A DNA stretch of 16,610 nt. Source: an uncultured Elusimicrobia bacterium. GTDB lineage: Bacteria; Elusimicrobiota; Elusimicrobia; UBA1565; UBA9628. The DNA is taken from NCBI GenBank assembly GCA_903874575.1, contig CAIQSZ010000125.1:1-16610 (forward strand). The letters are read 5' to 3'. The notes under the pieces were generated by a model, which saw only the letters and a program-made list of their open reading frames with translations, was not told the origin of the DNA and made no database searches. The first letter of the stretch is position 1; every line of letters begins with the position of its first letter. Below are positions 6,983-14,055 of this stretch, one piece after another. The translations under genes and the position numbers were made by a program.

Positions 6983-9199
6983 TTAACGGCGCGGTCCGCG
7001 GTCGCGCCCGCCTCGACCGCCGGCGGCCTCGCGGGGAGGACCGTCGCGGCGCGGACCGGGAGAGTCGTTCTCGGAGCCCGGAGAGAGGACCGCCTTGCGC
7101 GACAGGCGAATCTTGCCGGTCGGATCGACTTCGAGGCATTTCACTTCGACCTCGTCGCCGATCTTCAAGACGTCCTCCACCTTGTTGACGCGCTTCACGT
7201 CGATCTGGCTGACGTGGAGCAGGCCTTCCTTGCCGGGGAAGATTTCGATGAACGCTCCGAATTCCTTGATGGAGACGACGTGCCCCTTATAGATCTTGCC
7301 GACCTCGGCCTCCAGCGTGAGGGCCTCGACTTCGGCCTTCGCCTGCTGGCAGCCGACGGGATCCACGCCCGCGATGAACACGGATCCGTCGTCCTCGACG
7401 TCGACCTGCACGCCGTAGGTGTCGATCAATCGCCGGATGTTCTTGCCGCCCGGCCCGATCAGCGCGCCGATCTTGTCGGTCGGAATCTGCAGACGGAACA
7501 GCCGCGGGGCGAACTGCGACAGCTCCTTGCGGGGCTCCGGCAGGACCGCGTCCATCTTGTCCAAGATGAACAAACGGCCGCGCTTGGCCTGGGCCAAGGC
7601 TTCCTTCATGATCGAGATCGAGAGCCCCTCGATTTTCATGTCCATCTGGAAGCCGGTGATGCCGTTGCGGGTGCCGGCGACCTTGAAGTCCATGTCTCCG
7701 TTGTGATCCTCGATGCCGGCGATGTCGGTGAGCACGGCGTACTTGCCGCCCTCCAGCACCAAGCCCATCGCGATGCCCGCGCAGGCGGCCTTCATCGGCA
7801 CGCCGGCGTCGAACAAGGACAAGGATCCGCCGCAGATCGACGCCATCGAACTGGAGCCGTTGGACTCCCAAATCTCGGAGACGATGCGCAACGTGTACGG
7901 GAATTCCTCTTCCGCGGGGAGGAGGACCGCCAGGCTGCGGCGCGCCAGCGCGCCGTGGCCGATTTCGCGGCGGCCTGGGCCGCGCTCGGGGCGAACCTCG
8001 CCCACGGAGAACGCCGGGAAGTTGTAATGGAGCATGAAGCGCTCCTTATATTCTCCCTCGATGACGTCCATGATCTGCATGTCGCCGGGCGTGCCCAGCG
8101 TCGTGGAGCAGAACGCCTGCGTCTGGCCGCGCTGGAAGACGACCGAGCCGTGCAGGCGCTCGAACGGCTTCATCATGATCTCGATGGGGCGAATCTCCTC
8201 GAAACCGCGGCCGTCCGGGCGCACGCGGTCCACGAGGGTCAGGACGCGGCTCTCGTCATACAGGATGTTCTCGATGATCTTCGAGACCCACTTCAGGCCG
8301 TCCTTGAACGACGGATCGGTCTTTTCCCTCTCCTCGACTTCCTTCTTGATCGCATCCTTCATTTCGTCGATCTTGCCGTCCAAGCCGTGCTTGTCCAGCT
8401 TCGCGCGCAGGAAGGCCTTTATTGGCCCGACCGCCTTGCCCTTCACGAATTCCAGGACCGCGGCGGGGATGGCCGGGGGCTCGACGACGTAGCGCTCGAC
8501 CTTGCGGCCGGCGGCTTCGCTGCGCTTGACCAGTTCCACCTGCATCGCGCACAGCTTGTTGATTTCGGCTTGGGCGATCTCGAGGGCCTCGGCGAATACT
8601 TCCTCGGTCACCTCGTGGGCCGAGCCTTCGACCATCAGCAGGGCGTCCTTCTTGCCCGCCACGATGAGTTCGAGTTCGGCTTCGGCGCGCTCTTCCCACG
8701 TCGGGAACAGCACCCACGCGTCCTTCACGCGGCAGATGCGCACGCCGCCCACGGGCCCGTTGAACGGCGCGTCCGACAGCATCAGCGCCGCGGAGGCGCC
8801 GGTGATGGCCAGGACGTCGGGGTCGTTGACCAAGTCGCAACTGACGACGATGGACTGGATGGAGGTCTCATGATTCCAGCCTTCCGGGAACAGCGGACGG
8901 ATCGGCCGGTCTACGAGACGGGAGGTAAGGGTCTCCTTGTCGCGGGGGCGCATCTCGCGCTTGAAGAAACCGCCCGGCACGCGACCGGCGGCGTACGCGC
9001 GCTCGCGGTAGTCCGAGGTGAGAGGGACGAAATGCACTTCCTTCGCGTTCTCGGCGCAGGTGGCGGCGGAGAAAACGATGGTGTCGCCCAATTGTATGGT
9101 CACGGCGCCGCCGGCCTGCTTGGCCAGCGTGCCCGTGCCGAGGATAACGTCCTTGCCGCCCACAGTTTCCTGCAGGCTGATCTTCTGGAGGTTGGCCAT
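6983..9199 (-). CDS. pnp: polyribonucleotide nucleotidyltransferase (PNPase)
   Basis: 738 residues with the full PNPase layout. An RNase PH domain 1 (about 10-220, GGFFKREMRP block) precedes an all-helical domain (about 240-325). RNase PH domain 2 (about 330-550) carries GPGRREIGHGALARRSL, SNGSSSMASICGG (Ser449-451) and GDMDFKVAGT (Asp502 and Asp504, catalytic/metal region). A KH domain has GXXG at 582-585 (GPGG), an S1 domain follows at about 632-703 (EFGAFIEIFPGKEGLLHVSQ), and an Arg/Gly-rich tail covers 706-738. PNPase degrades RNA 3' to 5' with phosphate and can add tails. The KREGRP Gly is Met here (KREMRP), a small change. The ATG at 9199 is five bases after the rpsO stop with only a weak Shine-Dalgarno; rpsO-pnp is a classic order. 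Confidence 0.97.
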   Translation of the reverse strand: MANLQKISLQETVGGKDVILGTGTLAKQAGGAVTIQLGDTIVFSAATCAENAKEVHFVPLTSDYRERAYAAGRVPGGFFKREMRPRDKETLTSRLVDRPIRPLFPEGWNHETSIQSIVVSCDLVNDPDVLAITGASAALMLSDAPFNGPVGGVRICRVKDAWVLFPTWEERAEAELELIVAGKKDALLMVEGSAHEVTEEVFAEALEIAQAEINKLCAMQVELVKRSEAAGRKVERYVVEPPAIPAAVLEFVKGKAVGPIKAFLRAKLDKHGLDGKIDEMKDAIKKEVEEREKTDPSFKDGLKWVSKIIENILYDESRVLTLVDRVRPDGRGFEEIRPIEIMMKPFERLHGSVVFQRGQTQAFCSTTLGTPGDMQIMDVIEGEYKERFMLHYNFPAFSVGEVRPERGPGRREIGHGALARRSLAVLLPAEEEFPYTLRIVSEIWESNGSSSMASICGGSLSLFDAGVPMKAACAGIAMGLVLEGGKYAVLTDIAGIEDHNGDMDFKVAGTRNGITGFQMDMKIEGLSISIMKEALAQAKRGRLFILDKMDAVLPEPRKELSQFAPRLFRLQIPTDKIGALIGPGGKNIRRLIDTYGVQVDVEDDGSVFIAGVDPVGCQQAKAEVEALTLEAEVGKIYKGHVVSIKEFGAFIEIFPGKEGLLHVSQIDVKRVNKVEDVLKIGDEVEVKCLEVDPTGKIRLSRKAVLSPGSENDSPGPRRDGPPREAAGGRGGRDRGPRR

Positions 9200-9204
9200 G
9201 GGGA

Positions 9205-9471
9205 TTATTTCCGCAGGTCCAACTGCTTCAGGATCGTGTTATAGCCGGGAAGATCGTGCTTCTTGAGGTAGCCGAGGAGGCGACGGCGCTGGCCGACCAT
9301 CTTAAGAAGGCCGCGAGTGGAGGAATTATCCTTTTTGTTGGCCTTGAGATGCCCTGAAAGATCCTTGATGCGTTCCGTGAGGAGGGCGATCTGGACCTGG
9401 GTGCTTCCGGTGTCGTTGGTCGACTTGCCGTACTTCTTGACGTTCTCCGACTTCTTCTCTTTAGTGATCAT
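9205..9471 (-). CDS. rpsO: 30S ribosomal protein S15
   Basis: 88 residues from the ATG at 9471 (MITKEKKSENVKKYG), the family length. Clear S15 motifs: NDTGSTQVQIALLTERI, LSGHLKANKKDNSSTRGLL and VGQRRRLLGYLKKHD. S15 is a primary 16S rRNA binder that nucleates assembly of the small-subunit platform. The open frame extends 13 codons upstream of the ATG, but those residues are not S15-like and overlie the promoter. There is no convincing Shine-Dalgarno; only a weak GACGGA lies just before the ATG. It is the first gene of the long minus-strand operon. In E. coli S15 represses its own mRNA through a structured leader; here the predicted leader is almost absent, so that mechanism would not be possible from this promoter. 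Confidence 0.97.
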   Translation of the reverse strand: MITKEKKSENVKKYGKSTNDTGSTQVQIALLTERIKDLSGHLKANKKDNSSTRGLLKMVGQRRRLLGYLKKHDLPGYNTILKQLDLRK

Positions 9472-9480
9472 TGTCCGTCT

Positions 9481-9510
9481 ATGATAGGAAAGACGGCGGG
9501 GGGCGGTCAA
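9481..9510 (-). promoter_or_regulatory. predicted sigma70-type promoter for rpsO operon
   Basis: Read on the minus strand, a -35 TTGACC (9505-9510) and a -10 TATCAT (9481-9486) are separated by 18 bases; each matches five of six consensus positions. It lies in the 57-base gap between cinA and rpsO. Only nine bases separate the -10 from the rpsO ATG, so transcription would start about three bases before the codon. Confidence 0.55.
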
Positions 9511-9528
9511 GAACGGCGGCCCGGTTTT

Positions 9529-10773
9529 TTAGGGTCCGAGGGCGTCGAACGTCAGGCGGAGGGCGGCGGTGACGGCGCGGTCGCGCACGGTCGCGCGGGG
9601 TCCGTGAATCTCGAGCCGCCGGGTCCTTTCAGCTCGTTGCGGGCCGCAGACCGCCAGGAAGACCAGGCCGACCGGCTTCTTTTTCGTGCCTCCGCCCGGA
9701 CCGGCGACGCCGGTGACGGCGACGCCGATGTCCGCGCCGGTCGCGCGGCGGACTCCGCGGGCCATCGCCGAAGCGCATTGCGCGGACACGGCTCCGTGGC
9801 GGTCGAGCAGCCGCGCGGGCACCCCGAGACGGCGGATCTTGACGGCATTCGCGTAGGAGATGATCCCGCCCAGGAAATACGAAGACGAACCCGCCACGGA
9901 GGTCACTCGGCTGCCCAACAGGCCTCCCGTGCACGACTCCGCCACCGCCAGCGTCCGCCGCCGCTCTTTCAATCGTTTGCCGAGCGCCTCCTCAAGCGTG
10001 ACGTCGCCCTCGCCGTGGGCGAACTCCCCCACCGCGCCCATGATATCGGCGCGCAGCCTGGCGCGCGTCGCGCCGGCGGAGGCCGCGGACTTCGAAAGCA
10101 CGGTCGCGTGGAACGAGACCTCTCCGCCCGACGCCAGGATGGTGAAACGCGCCTCGGGCCAGCGCGCGCGCACGGCGTCCAGGCGTTCGTCGGCGATGGA
10201 CTCCGGCACGCCGGACAGGCGCACGGAGAACGAGGCCGGGTGCACGCGGCGCGCGTGGAGCCGTACCAGACGCGGCAGGACGGCCTCGAACATCGGATAC
10301 ATTTCGGAGGGCGGACCGGGCAGAAGGATCATCGTACGGCCGCGCGCGCGCAACAGTTGGCCGGGCGCGGAGCCGGCTGTGTTCGCCAAGATTTCCGCGC
10401 CGGAGATGCGCATGGCCTGGCGCTTGTTTTCCTCGGGGACGGACATGCGGTAGCGCGCGAAGCGGGCGCGGATGACCTTCCACAGCCTCGGGTCGAACGT
10501 GAGGCTGCGGTCCAGGGCGGCGCAGGCGGCCTCGCGCGTGATGTCGTCGAAGGTCGGCCCCAGTCCCCCGCAGGCGATCACCACGTCGGCTTCGGAGAGC
10601 GCATGTTTGAGGGCGGCGCGGATGGCCTTCGGATCGTCGGGGACCGAGGCTTCCCCGGTCAGGTCGAAACCGGCGCGGCGCAGCCGCACCGACAGCCAGG
10701 CCTGGTGGGTGTTCACCTGGCCCGAAAGCAGTTCGCTTCCGACGCAGACCAACGCCGCCTTGGGAACTTTCAA
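9529..10773 (-). CDS. cinA: CinA family protein: N-terminal MoCF/pyrophosphatase-like domain plus C-terminal NMN amidohydrolase (PncC) domain
   Basis: 414 residues. The N-terminal COG1058 domain (about 1-170) shows VCVGSELLSGQVNTH, CGGLGPTFDDITRE and LLPGPPSEM. In characterised homologues this domain is an ADP-ribose pyrophosphatase. The C-terminal PncC domain (about 260-414) has AESCTGG (279-284), GSSSYFLGGIISY, GAVS and TGVAGPGGGTKKKPVG; it deamidates nicotinamide mononucleotide to nicotinate mononucleotide in pyridine-nucleotide salvage. Both domains look complete. The TTG at 10773 gives the usual short lead-in (MKVPKAALVCVGSELL). No Shine-Dalgarno is clear. The start lies 22 bases after the alcohol dehydrogenase stop, so the two may share a transcript. 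In many bacteria cinA lies near recA or pgsA; pgsA is in the same window here but not adjacent. Confidence 0.93.
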   Translation of the reverse strand: MKVPKAALVCVGSELLSGQVNTHQAWLSVRLRRAGFDLTGEASVPDDPKAIRAALKHALSEADVVIACGGLGPTFDDITREAACAALDRSLTFDPRLWKVIRARFARYRMSVPEENKRQAMRISGAEILANTAGSAPGQLLRARGRTMILLPGPPSEMYPMFEAVLPRLVRLHARRVHPASFSVRLSGVPESIADERLDAVRARWPEARFTILASGGEVSFHATVLSKSAASAGATRARLRADIMGAVGEFAHGEGDVTLEEALGKRLKERRRTLAVAESCTGGLLGSRVTSVAGSSSYFLGGIISYANAVKIRRLGVPARLLDRHGAVSAQCASAMARGVRRATGADIGVAVTGVAGPGGGTKKKPVGLVFLAVCGPQRAERTRRLEIHGPRATVRDRAVTAALRLTFDALGP

Positions 10774-10795
10774 ACGATCTGTGGGACCGTCGAGG

Positions 10796-11839
10796 TCACA
10801 GCGTCGAGCAATCGATGGAGAAGCGATAGCGCACGTCGCTCTTGAGCACGCGTTCGTACGCGGCGTTGATGTCCTTGGCGGCGATGACCTCGACGTCGGC
10901 GAAGACCTTCTTCTTCGCGCAGAAATCCAGCATCTCCTGCGTCTCCTTGATGCCGCCGATCAGCGACCCCTCGATCGCGCGGCGCCCGAAGATGAGCGGA
11001 AACGAGCCGACCGCGTGCGGCCGAGGCGACGCGCCGACCATCACGAGCGTTCCCCCCGTCGTCAGCAGGCCGACCATGGAGTTCACGTCGTGGTCGCCCG
11101 AGACGGTGTCGATGATCAGGTCGAGCGTGCCGGCCAGCGCCGCCATGACCGCAGGGTCCTTGGTCAGCGCGAACGAGGACGCGCCCAGTTTCTTCGCGTC
11201 GGGCCGCTTGGACTCCGAGCCGCTGAGCGCCGTCACCGTCGCGCCCATCGCCGCGGCCAACTTCACCGCCATGTGGCCCAGGCCGCCCAGCCCTAGGACG
11301 CCGACGCGCGTGCCCTTTTTCACCCCGTGCCGCTTCAGGGGCGAGTAGGTCGTGATTCCCGCGCACAGCAGGGGAGCGACGCGTTCCAACGGCTGGCCGG
11401 ACTTCACTTTCAGCGTGAACGCCTCGTCCACGACGATGTGCGACGAGTAGCCGCCCTGCGTCCGCGTCACGCCGTCCTGTTCGACGGCGTTATAGGTGAA
11501 CGATAGGCGGCCCAGGCAGTGCTGCTCCATGCCGCGCCTGCAGTTGGCGCACTTGCGGCACGAGTCCACCATGCAGCCCACGCCCGCCAGGTCTCCGATC
11601 TTGAACTTCTTGACCCTCTTGCCGACGCGGGACACCCGTCCCACGATCTCGTGGCCCGGGACGATCGGGTAAGCCCCGGGGCCCCACTCGCCGCGCACGG
11701 TGTGGATGTCGGAGTGACAGATGCCGCAGTAGGCGATGTCGATGGCGACGTCGAGGGGGCCGGGCTCCCGGCGCGAGATGCGGCGCGGCGCGAGCGGCGT
11801 GGTCGGCGAGGCGGAGGCGTAGGCGCGGGCTTCGGACAT
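10796..11839 (-). CDS. zinc-dependent NADP(H) alcohol dehydrogenase, YahK/cinnamyl-alcohol-dehydrogenase-like
   Basis: 347 residues of the zinc MDR superfamily, YahK/CAD branch. Expected catalytic zinc ligands are C38 (YCGICHSD), H63 (PGHE) and C159 (LLCAG). The structural zinc has four Cys (C94, C97, C100, C108; DSCRKCANCRRGMEQHC). The Rossmann motif is VLGLGGLGH (181-189), followed by SGSESKRPDAKKLGA; Ser rather than Asp after the second strand suggests NADP. Members reduce a broad range of aldehydes to alcohols; the substrate here is unknown. The ATG at 11839 has a good Shine-Dalgarno, AAGGAG (11850-11855, minus), 10 bases away, unlike gmk and rpsO. A TAGAAT -10-like hexamer at 11876-11881 (minus) lacks a convincing -35. 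The gene is divergent from gmk and upstream of cinA. Confidence 0.9.
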   Translation of the reverse strand: MSEARAYASASPTTPLAPRRISRREPGPLDVAIDIAYCGICHSDIHTVRGEWGPGAYPIVPGHEIVGRVSRVGKRVKKFKIGDLAGVGCMVDSCRKCANCRRGMEQHCLGRLSFTYNAVEQDGVTRTQGGYSSHIVVDEAFTLKVKSGQPLERVAPLLCAGITTYSPLKRHGVKKGTRVGVLGLGGLGHMAVKLAAAMGATVTALSGSESKRPDAKKLGASSFALTKDPAVMAALAGTLDLIIDTVSGDHDVNSMVGLLTTGGTLVMVGASPRPHAVGSFPLIFGRRAIEGSLIGGIKETQEMLDFCAKKKVFADVEVIAAKDINAAYERVLKSDVRYRFSIDCSTL

Positions 11840-11926
11840 ATTTATGGGGCTCCTTGCGTCGGGTCGTCGGCCTCAATTCTACCTTGAACACGGCCTGAGA
11901 AGGAAGCGGGATCCGGGAGGTTGGTC

Positions 11927-11955
11927 TTGCGGTTTCCTTTAATAATCGCTAGAAT
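11927..11955 (+). promoter_or_regulatory. predicted promoter for gmk-rpoZ-coa operon
   Basis: TTGCGG (11927-11932) and TAGAAT (11950-11955) are separated by 17 bases in an A/T-richer patch of the divergent intergenic region. The -10 is good (five of six) and the -35 weak (three of six). The -10 ends ten bases before the gmk ATG at 11966, so the transcript would begin about 4-5 bases before the codon. Confidence 0.4.
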
Positions 11956-11965
11956 GCCCCACTCG

Positions 11966-12568
11966 ATGAGGAAAGGCGCGCTTATCATCATTTCCGCCCC
12001 CTCGGGCGCCGGCAAGACCACCATCTGCCGCAAGCTTCTTGCGCGTCGCGAAGACCTCCATTATTCCGTGTCGTGCACCACGCGCTCGCCTCGCCCAGGA
12101 GAGAGGAACGGCAAGGCCTACTTCTTCCTGACGCGCGAGGAGTTCAAGCGCAAGATCATCCGCAACGAGTTTCTCGAGTGGGCCATGGTTCACGACGAGT
12201 ACTACGGCACCCCGCGTCATTTCGTCGACGAGATCGTCAAGAAGGGCGAGAACGTGATTATGGCCATCGACGTGCAGGGCGCGATGTCCGTCCGTCGCAA
12301 ATATCCGGCCTCGATCCTCGTCTTCGTCCTGCCGCCGTCGCTGGACGCGCTGAAATCGCGGCTGGCCGCGCGGCGCGACCCGCAGGATTCGGTCGCCAAG
12401 CGTCTGGCCAACTCGCGCGGCGAACTGGCCGCCGCGAAGGACTACGATTACGTCGTCGTCAACGAAGACCTGGAGAAGGCCGTCGGCCAGATTTCCTCCA
12501 TCCTCACCGCTGAAACCCTGCGTACCTCGCGCCTCGATCCGTCGTATCTGCTGCCCGCTCTCGCTTAA
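11966..12568 (+). CDS. gmk: guanylate kinase
   Basis: 200 residues. Phosphorylates GMP to GDP with ATP, a required step in GTP/dGTP synthesis and (p)ppGpp balance. The P-loop is SAPSGAGKTT (10-19). The GMP-binding region CTTRSPRPGERNGKAYFF, the EWAMVHDEYYGTP block, VIMAIDVQGA and the lid-type Arg region RRDPQDSVAKRL, with a later YDYVVVN, all fit the family. I chose the ATG at 11966 because MRKGALIIISAPSGAGK has the usual Gmk N-terminus; an ATG at 11954 and a TTG at 11921 are in frame upstream. No Shine-Dalgarno is visible for either ATG, which fits near-leaderless translation. rpoZ follows after 16 bases, the common gmk-rpoZ-coaBC order. Confidence 0.95.
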   Translation: MRKGALIIISAPSGAGKTTICRKLLARREDLHYSVSCTTRSPRPGERNGKAYFFLTREEFKRKIIRNEFLEWAMVHDEYYGTPRHFVDEIVKKGENVIMAIDVQGAMSVRRKYPASILVFVLPPSLDALKSRLAARRDPQDSVAKRLANSRGELAAAKDYDYVVVNEDLEKAVGQISSILTAETLRTSRLDPSYLLPALA

Positions 12569-12571
12569 GTC

Positions 12572-12578
12572 AAGGAGG
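12572..12578 (+). promoter_or_regulatory. strong ribosome binding site of rpoZ
   Basis: AAGGAGG lies six bases before the rpoZ ATG, in the gap after gmk. It is the strongest Shine-Dalgarno in the plus-strand block. It shows that this organism does use anti-Shine-Dalgarno pairing, which makes its lack before gmk and rpsO more notable. Confidence 0.8.
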
Positions 12579-12584
12579 ACGCAC

Positions 12585-12860
12585 ATGCCGAAGAAGGAAG
12601 CCGTCAAGGACGTCGAGATCGTGAAGAAGACCACCGAGGAGCTCATCCTTAATTTCGGGAAGGGCAAGTACTCCGCCATTCCCATGGCCGCCTTGTGGGC
12701 CAAGGAACTCAAGAAGCGCGAGGAGAACCGCCACCTGACGCCCGCCGAGTTGCTCGACCTGGCCCTGCGCGACGTGCTGGGGGGCAAGGTCGACTGGAAG
12801 GACTTGAAGAAAGTCGTCGTCGAAGCCGATCCCGTCGAAGCCGAAGGCAAGAAGGACTAG
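12585..12860 (+). CDS. rpoZ: RNA polymerase omega subunit (divergent)
   Basis: 91 residues. Omega helps fold the beta-prime subunit and assemble RNA polymerase. The match to the family is modest. TTEELILNFGKGKYSAIPMAALWAKEL corresponds to the usual NRFELVLLAAKRARQL helix, but the AAKRAR core is AALWAK. LTPAELLDLALRDVLGGKVDW stands for the usual TVVALREIxxG. The call rests heavily on size and on the gmk-rpoZ-coaBC gene order, with the strong AAGGAGG ribosome binding site. The acidic/Lys C-terminal tail (about 80-91) is not part of the core. It could instead be a small lineage-specific protein, but the position makes omega likely. Confidence 0.78.
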   Translation: MPKKEAVKDVEIVKKTTEELILNFGKGKYSAIPMAALWAKELKKREENRHLTPAELLDLALRDVLGGKVDWKDLKKVVVEADPVEAEGKKD

Positions 12861-12864
12861 GATC

Positions 12865-13398
12865 GTGGCCAAGTCGGTTCGCCGCGTCGCGCTGGGCGTC
12901 ACCGGGAGCATCGCGGCGTTCAAGGCGCCGGCCATCGTGCGCGGCCTGGTCAAGAAAGGGGTCGAGGTGCGCTGCGTGCTCACGCCCAACGCGGCGCACT
13001 TCGTCACGCCCTTGACCTTGGCCGCGCTGTCGAAAAATCCGGTCGCCCAGAGCATGCACGACCCGTCCCTGTGGGAGATGGCGCACCTCTCCCTATCGGG
13101 TTGGGCGGACTTGGTCGTCGTGGCGCCCGCGACGGCGGACATCATCGCGCGGCTGGCTCAGGGCCGCGCGGAAGGCCTGCTCGATTCCTTGGTGCTGTCG
13201 AGCGAGGTCCCGGTCGCCGTCTGCCCCGCGATGGACGCTCAGATGTGGGCGCATCCGGCCACGCGGGCGAACGTGCGGACCATTTCCGGCTACGGCTACG
13301 AAATCTGGGGTCCAGCGAAGGGCGAGTTGGCCAGCGGCAAGGTCGGCGTCGGCCGGATGCTCGAGCCCGATGAGATCGTCCGTCTTATCCTGAAGTAG
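12865..13398 (+). CDS. coaC: phosphopantothenoylcysteine decarboxylase-like flavoprotein (CoaC domain), catalytic Asn and Cys replaced
   Basis: 177 residues from GTG 12865, four bases after the rpoZ stop. The HFCD flavoprotein fold is clear: GVTGSIAAFKAPAIV at the N-terminus, MAHLSLS with the expected catalytic His (H74), and ADLVVVAPATADIIARLAQG for FMN binding. In known PPC decarboxylases this domain turns 4'-phosphopantothenoylcysteine into 4'-phosphopantetheine in CoA synthesis. Two catalytic motifs are altered: PxMNxxMW reads CPAMDAQMW (Asn to Asp124), and the active-site ACG loop reads LASGKVGVGRM (Cys to Ser157). The codons are GAC (13234-13236) and AGC (13333-13335). The domain stands alone rather than fused to CoaB, which follows three bases later. 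The family assignment is sound; full activity is in doubt. Confidence 0.85.
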   Translation: MAKSVRRVALGVTGSIAAFKAPAIVRGLVKKGVEVRCVLTPNAAHFVTPLTLAALSKNPVAQSMHDPSLWEMAHLSLSGWADLVVVAPATADIIARLAQGRAEGLLDSLVLSSEVPVAVCPAMDAQMWAHPATRANVRTISGYGYEIWGPAKGELASGKVGVGRMLEPDEIVRLILK

Positions 13399-13401
13399 CC
13401 C

Positions 13402-14055
13402 GTGCCCGCCTCCCCTCTGCGCGGCTTGAGCGTCCTCATCACCTCCGGGCCGACGCGGGAACCGTTGGATCCCGTCCGGTTCCTGACGAACGCTTCTTCG
13501 GGCGCCATGGGCTACGCATTGGCCGCCGCCGCGCGTTCTCTGGGCGCGCGCGTGACCGTGGTGAGCGGACCGACCGCGCTGAGCGCGCCGCGCGGCGTCG
13601 CCGTGGTTCCGGTCGTGACCGCGCTCCAGATGCGCCGCGAAACCTTGAAGCGTTCGCGCGGCGCGGCGTTGGTCATCGGCGCCGCCGCGGTGTCCGACTG
13701 GCGCTTCGCGTCGGTCGCCAAGCACAAGGTTAAGAGGACGTCCGGACTGCGGCGCTTGACCGTCGTTCCCAATCCCGATATCATCAAGGAGGCCGCCTCC
13801 CGCCGTCGTCGAGGCCAGGTGTTCGTCGGCTTCGCGCTCGAGACGCGCGCCGCGGAGCGTCGTGCGCGCGCCAAGCTTGCGGAGAAGGGCCTGGACCTGG
13901 TCGTGGCCAACGGCCCGGCCAATATCTCGTCGGGGCGCGCGCGCGTCGTTCTGGTGACGCACGCCGGCGCGCGCCGCATCCCGGAAGGGACCAAGGCGCG
14001 CGTGGCGCGCGAGATCGTCGCGGAGGCGGTGAGACACCTTGAGCCGGGAGCTTGA
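13402..14055 (+). CDS. coaB: phosphopantothenate--cysteine ligase (CoaB domain)
   Basis: 217 residues from GTG 13402, three bases after coaC. Joins cysteine to 4'-phosphopantothenate using a nucleotide triphosphate, forming phosphopantothenoylcysteine, the substrate of CoaC. Motifs: ITSGPTREPLDPVRFLTNAS (substrate loop with the conserved Asn), SSGAMGYALA (usual SSGKMG, Lys changed to Ala), AAAVSDWRFASVAKHKVKR with the basic KxKR segment, VGFALET and DLVVANG. The length suits a free-standing CoaB; in most bacteria it is fused to CoaC as CoaBC. No clear Shine-Dalgarno, so it is probably coupled to coaC. Its 3' end overlaps the uracil-DNA glycosylase start. Confidence 0.9.
   Translation: MPASPLRGLSVLITSGPTREPLDPVRFLTNASSGAMGYALAAAARSLGARVTVVSGPTALSAPRGVAVVPVVTALQMRRETLKRSRGAALVIGAAAVSDWRFASVAKHKVKRTSGLRRLTVVPNPDIIKEAASRRRRGQVFVGFALETRAAERRARAKLAEKGLDLVVANGPANISSGRARVVLVTHAGARRIPEGTKARVAREIVAEAVRHLEPGA

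Noticed and set aside
6455..9244. A very long plus-strand open frame opposite accB and pnp
   Set aside because: It is antisense to accB and pnp, which have full family motifs. Its translation is low-complexity (Asp, His, Arg, Leu, Gln) with no motif, as expected from high-G+C codon bias.
9517..9531. T-run after a G/C-rich stretch, resembling an intrinsic terminator on the plus strand
   Set aside because: No plus-strand gene ends upstream, and no stable stem can be built before the T-run; on the minus strand it is part of the cinA stop region and yields an A-run, not a U-run.
12865..13398. EpiD/MrsD lantibiotic decarboxylase or UbiX prenyltransferase
   Set aside because: It is followed by an intact coaB, preceded by gmk and rpoZ, and its His and PAMxxQM context aligns with CoaC; no lantibiotic genes are nearby.
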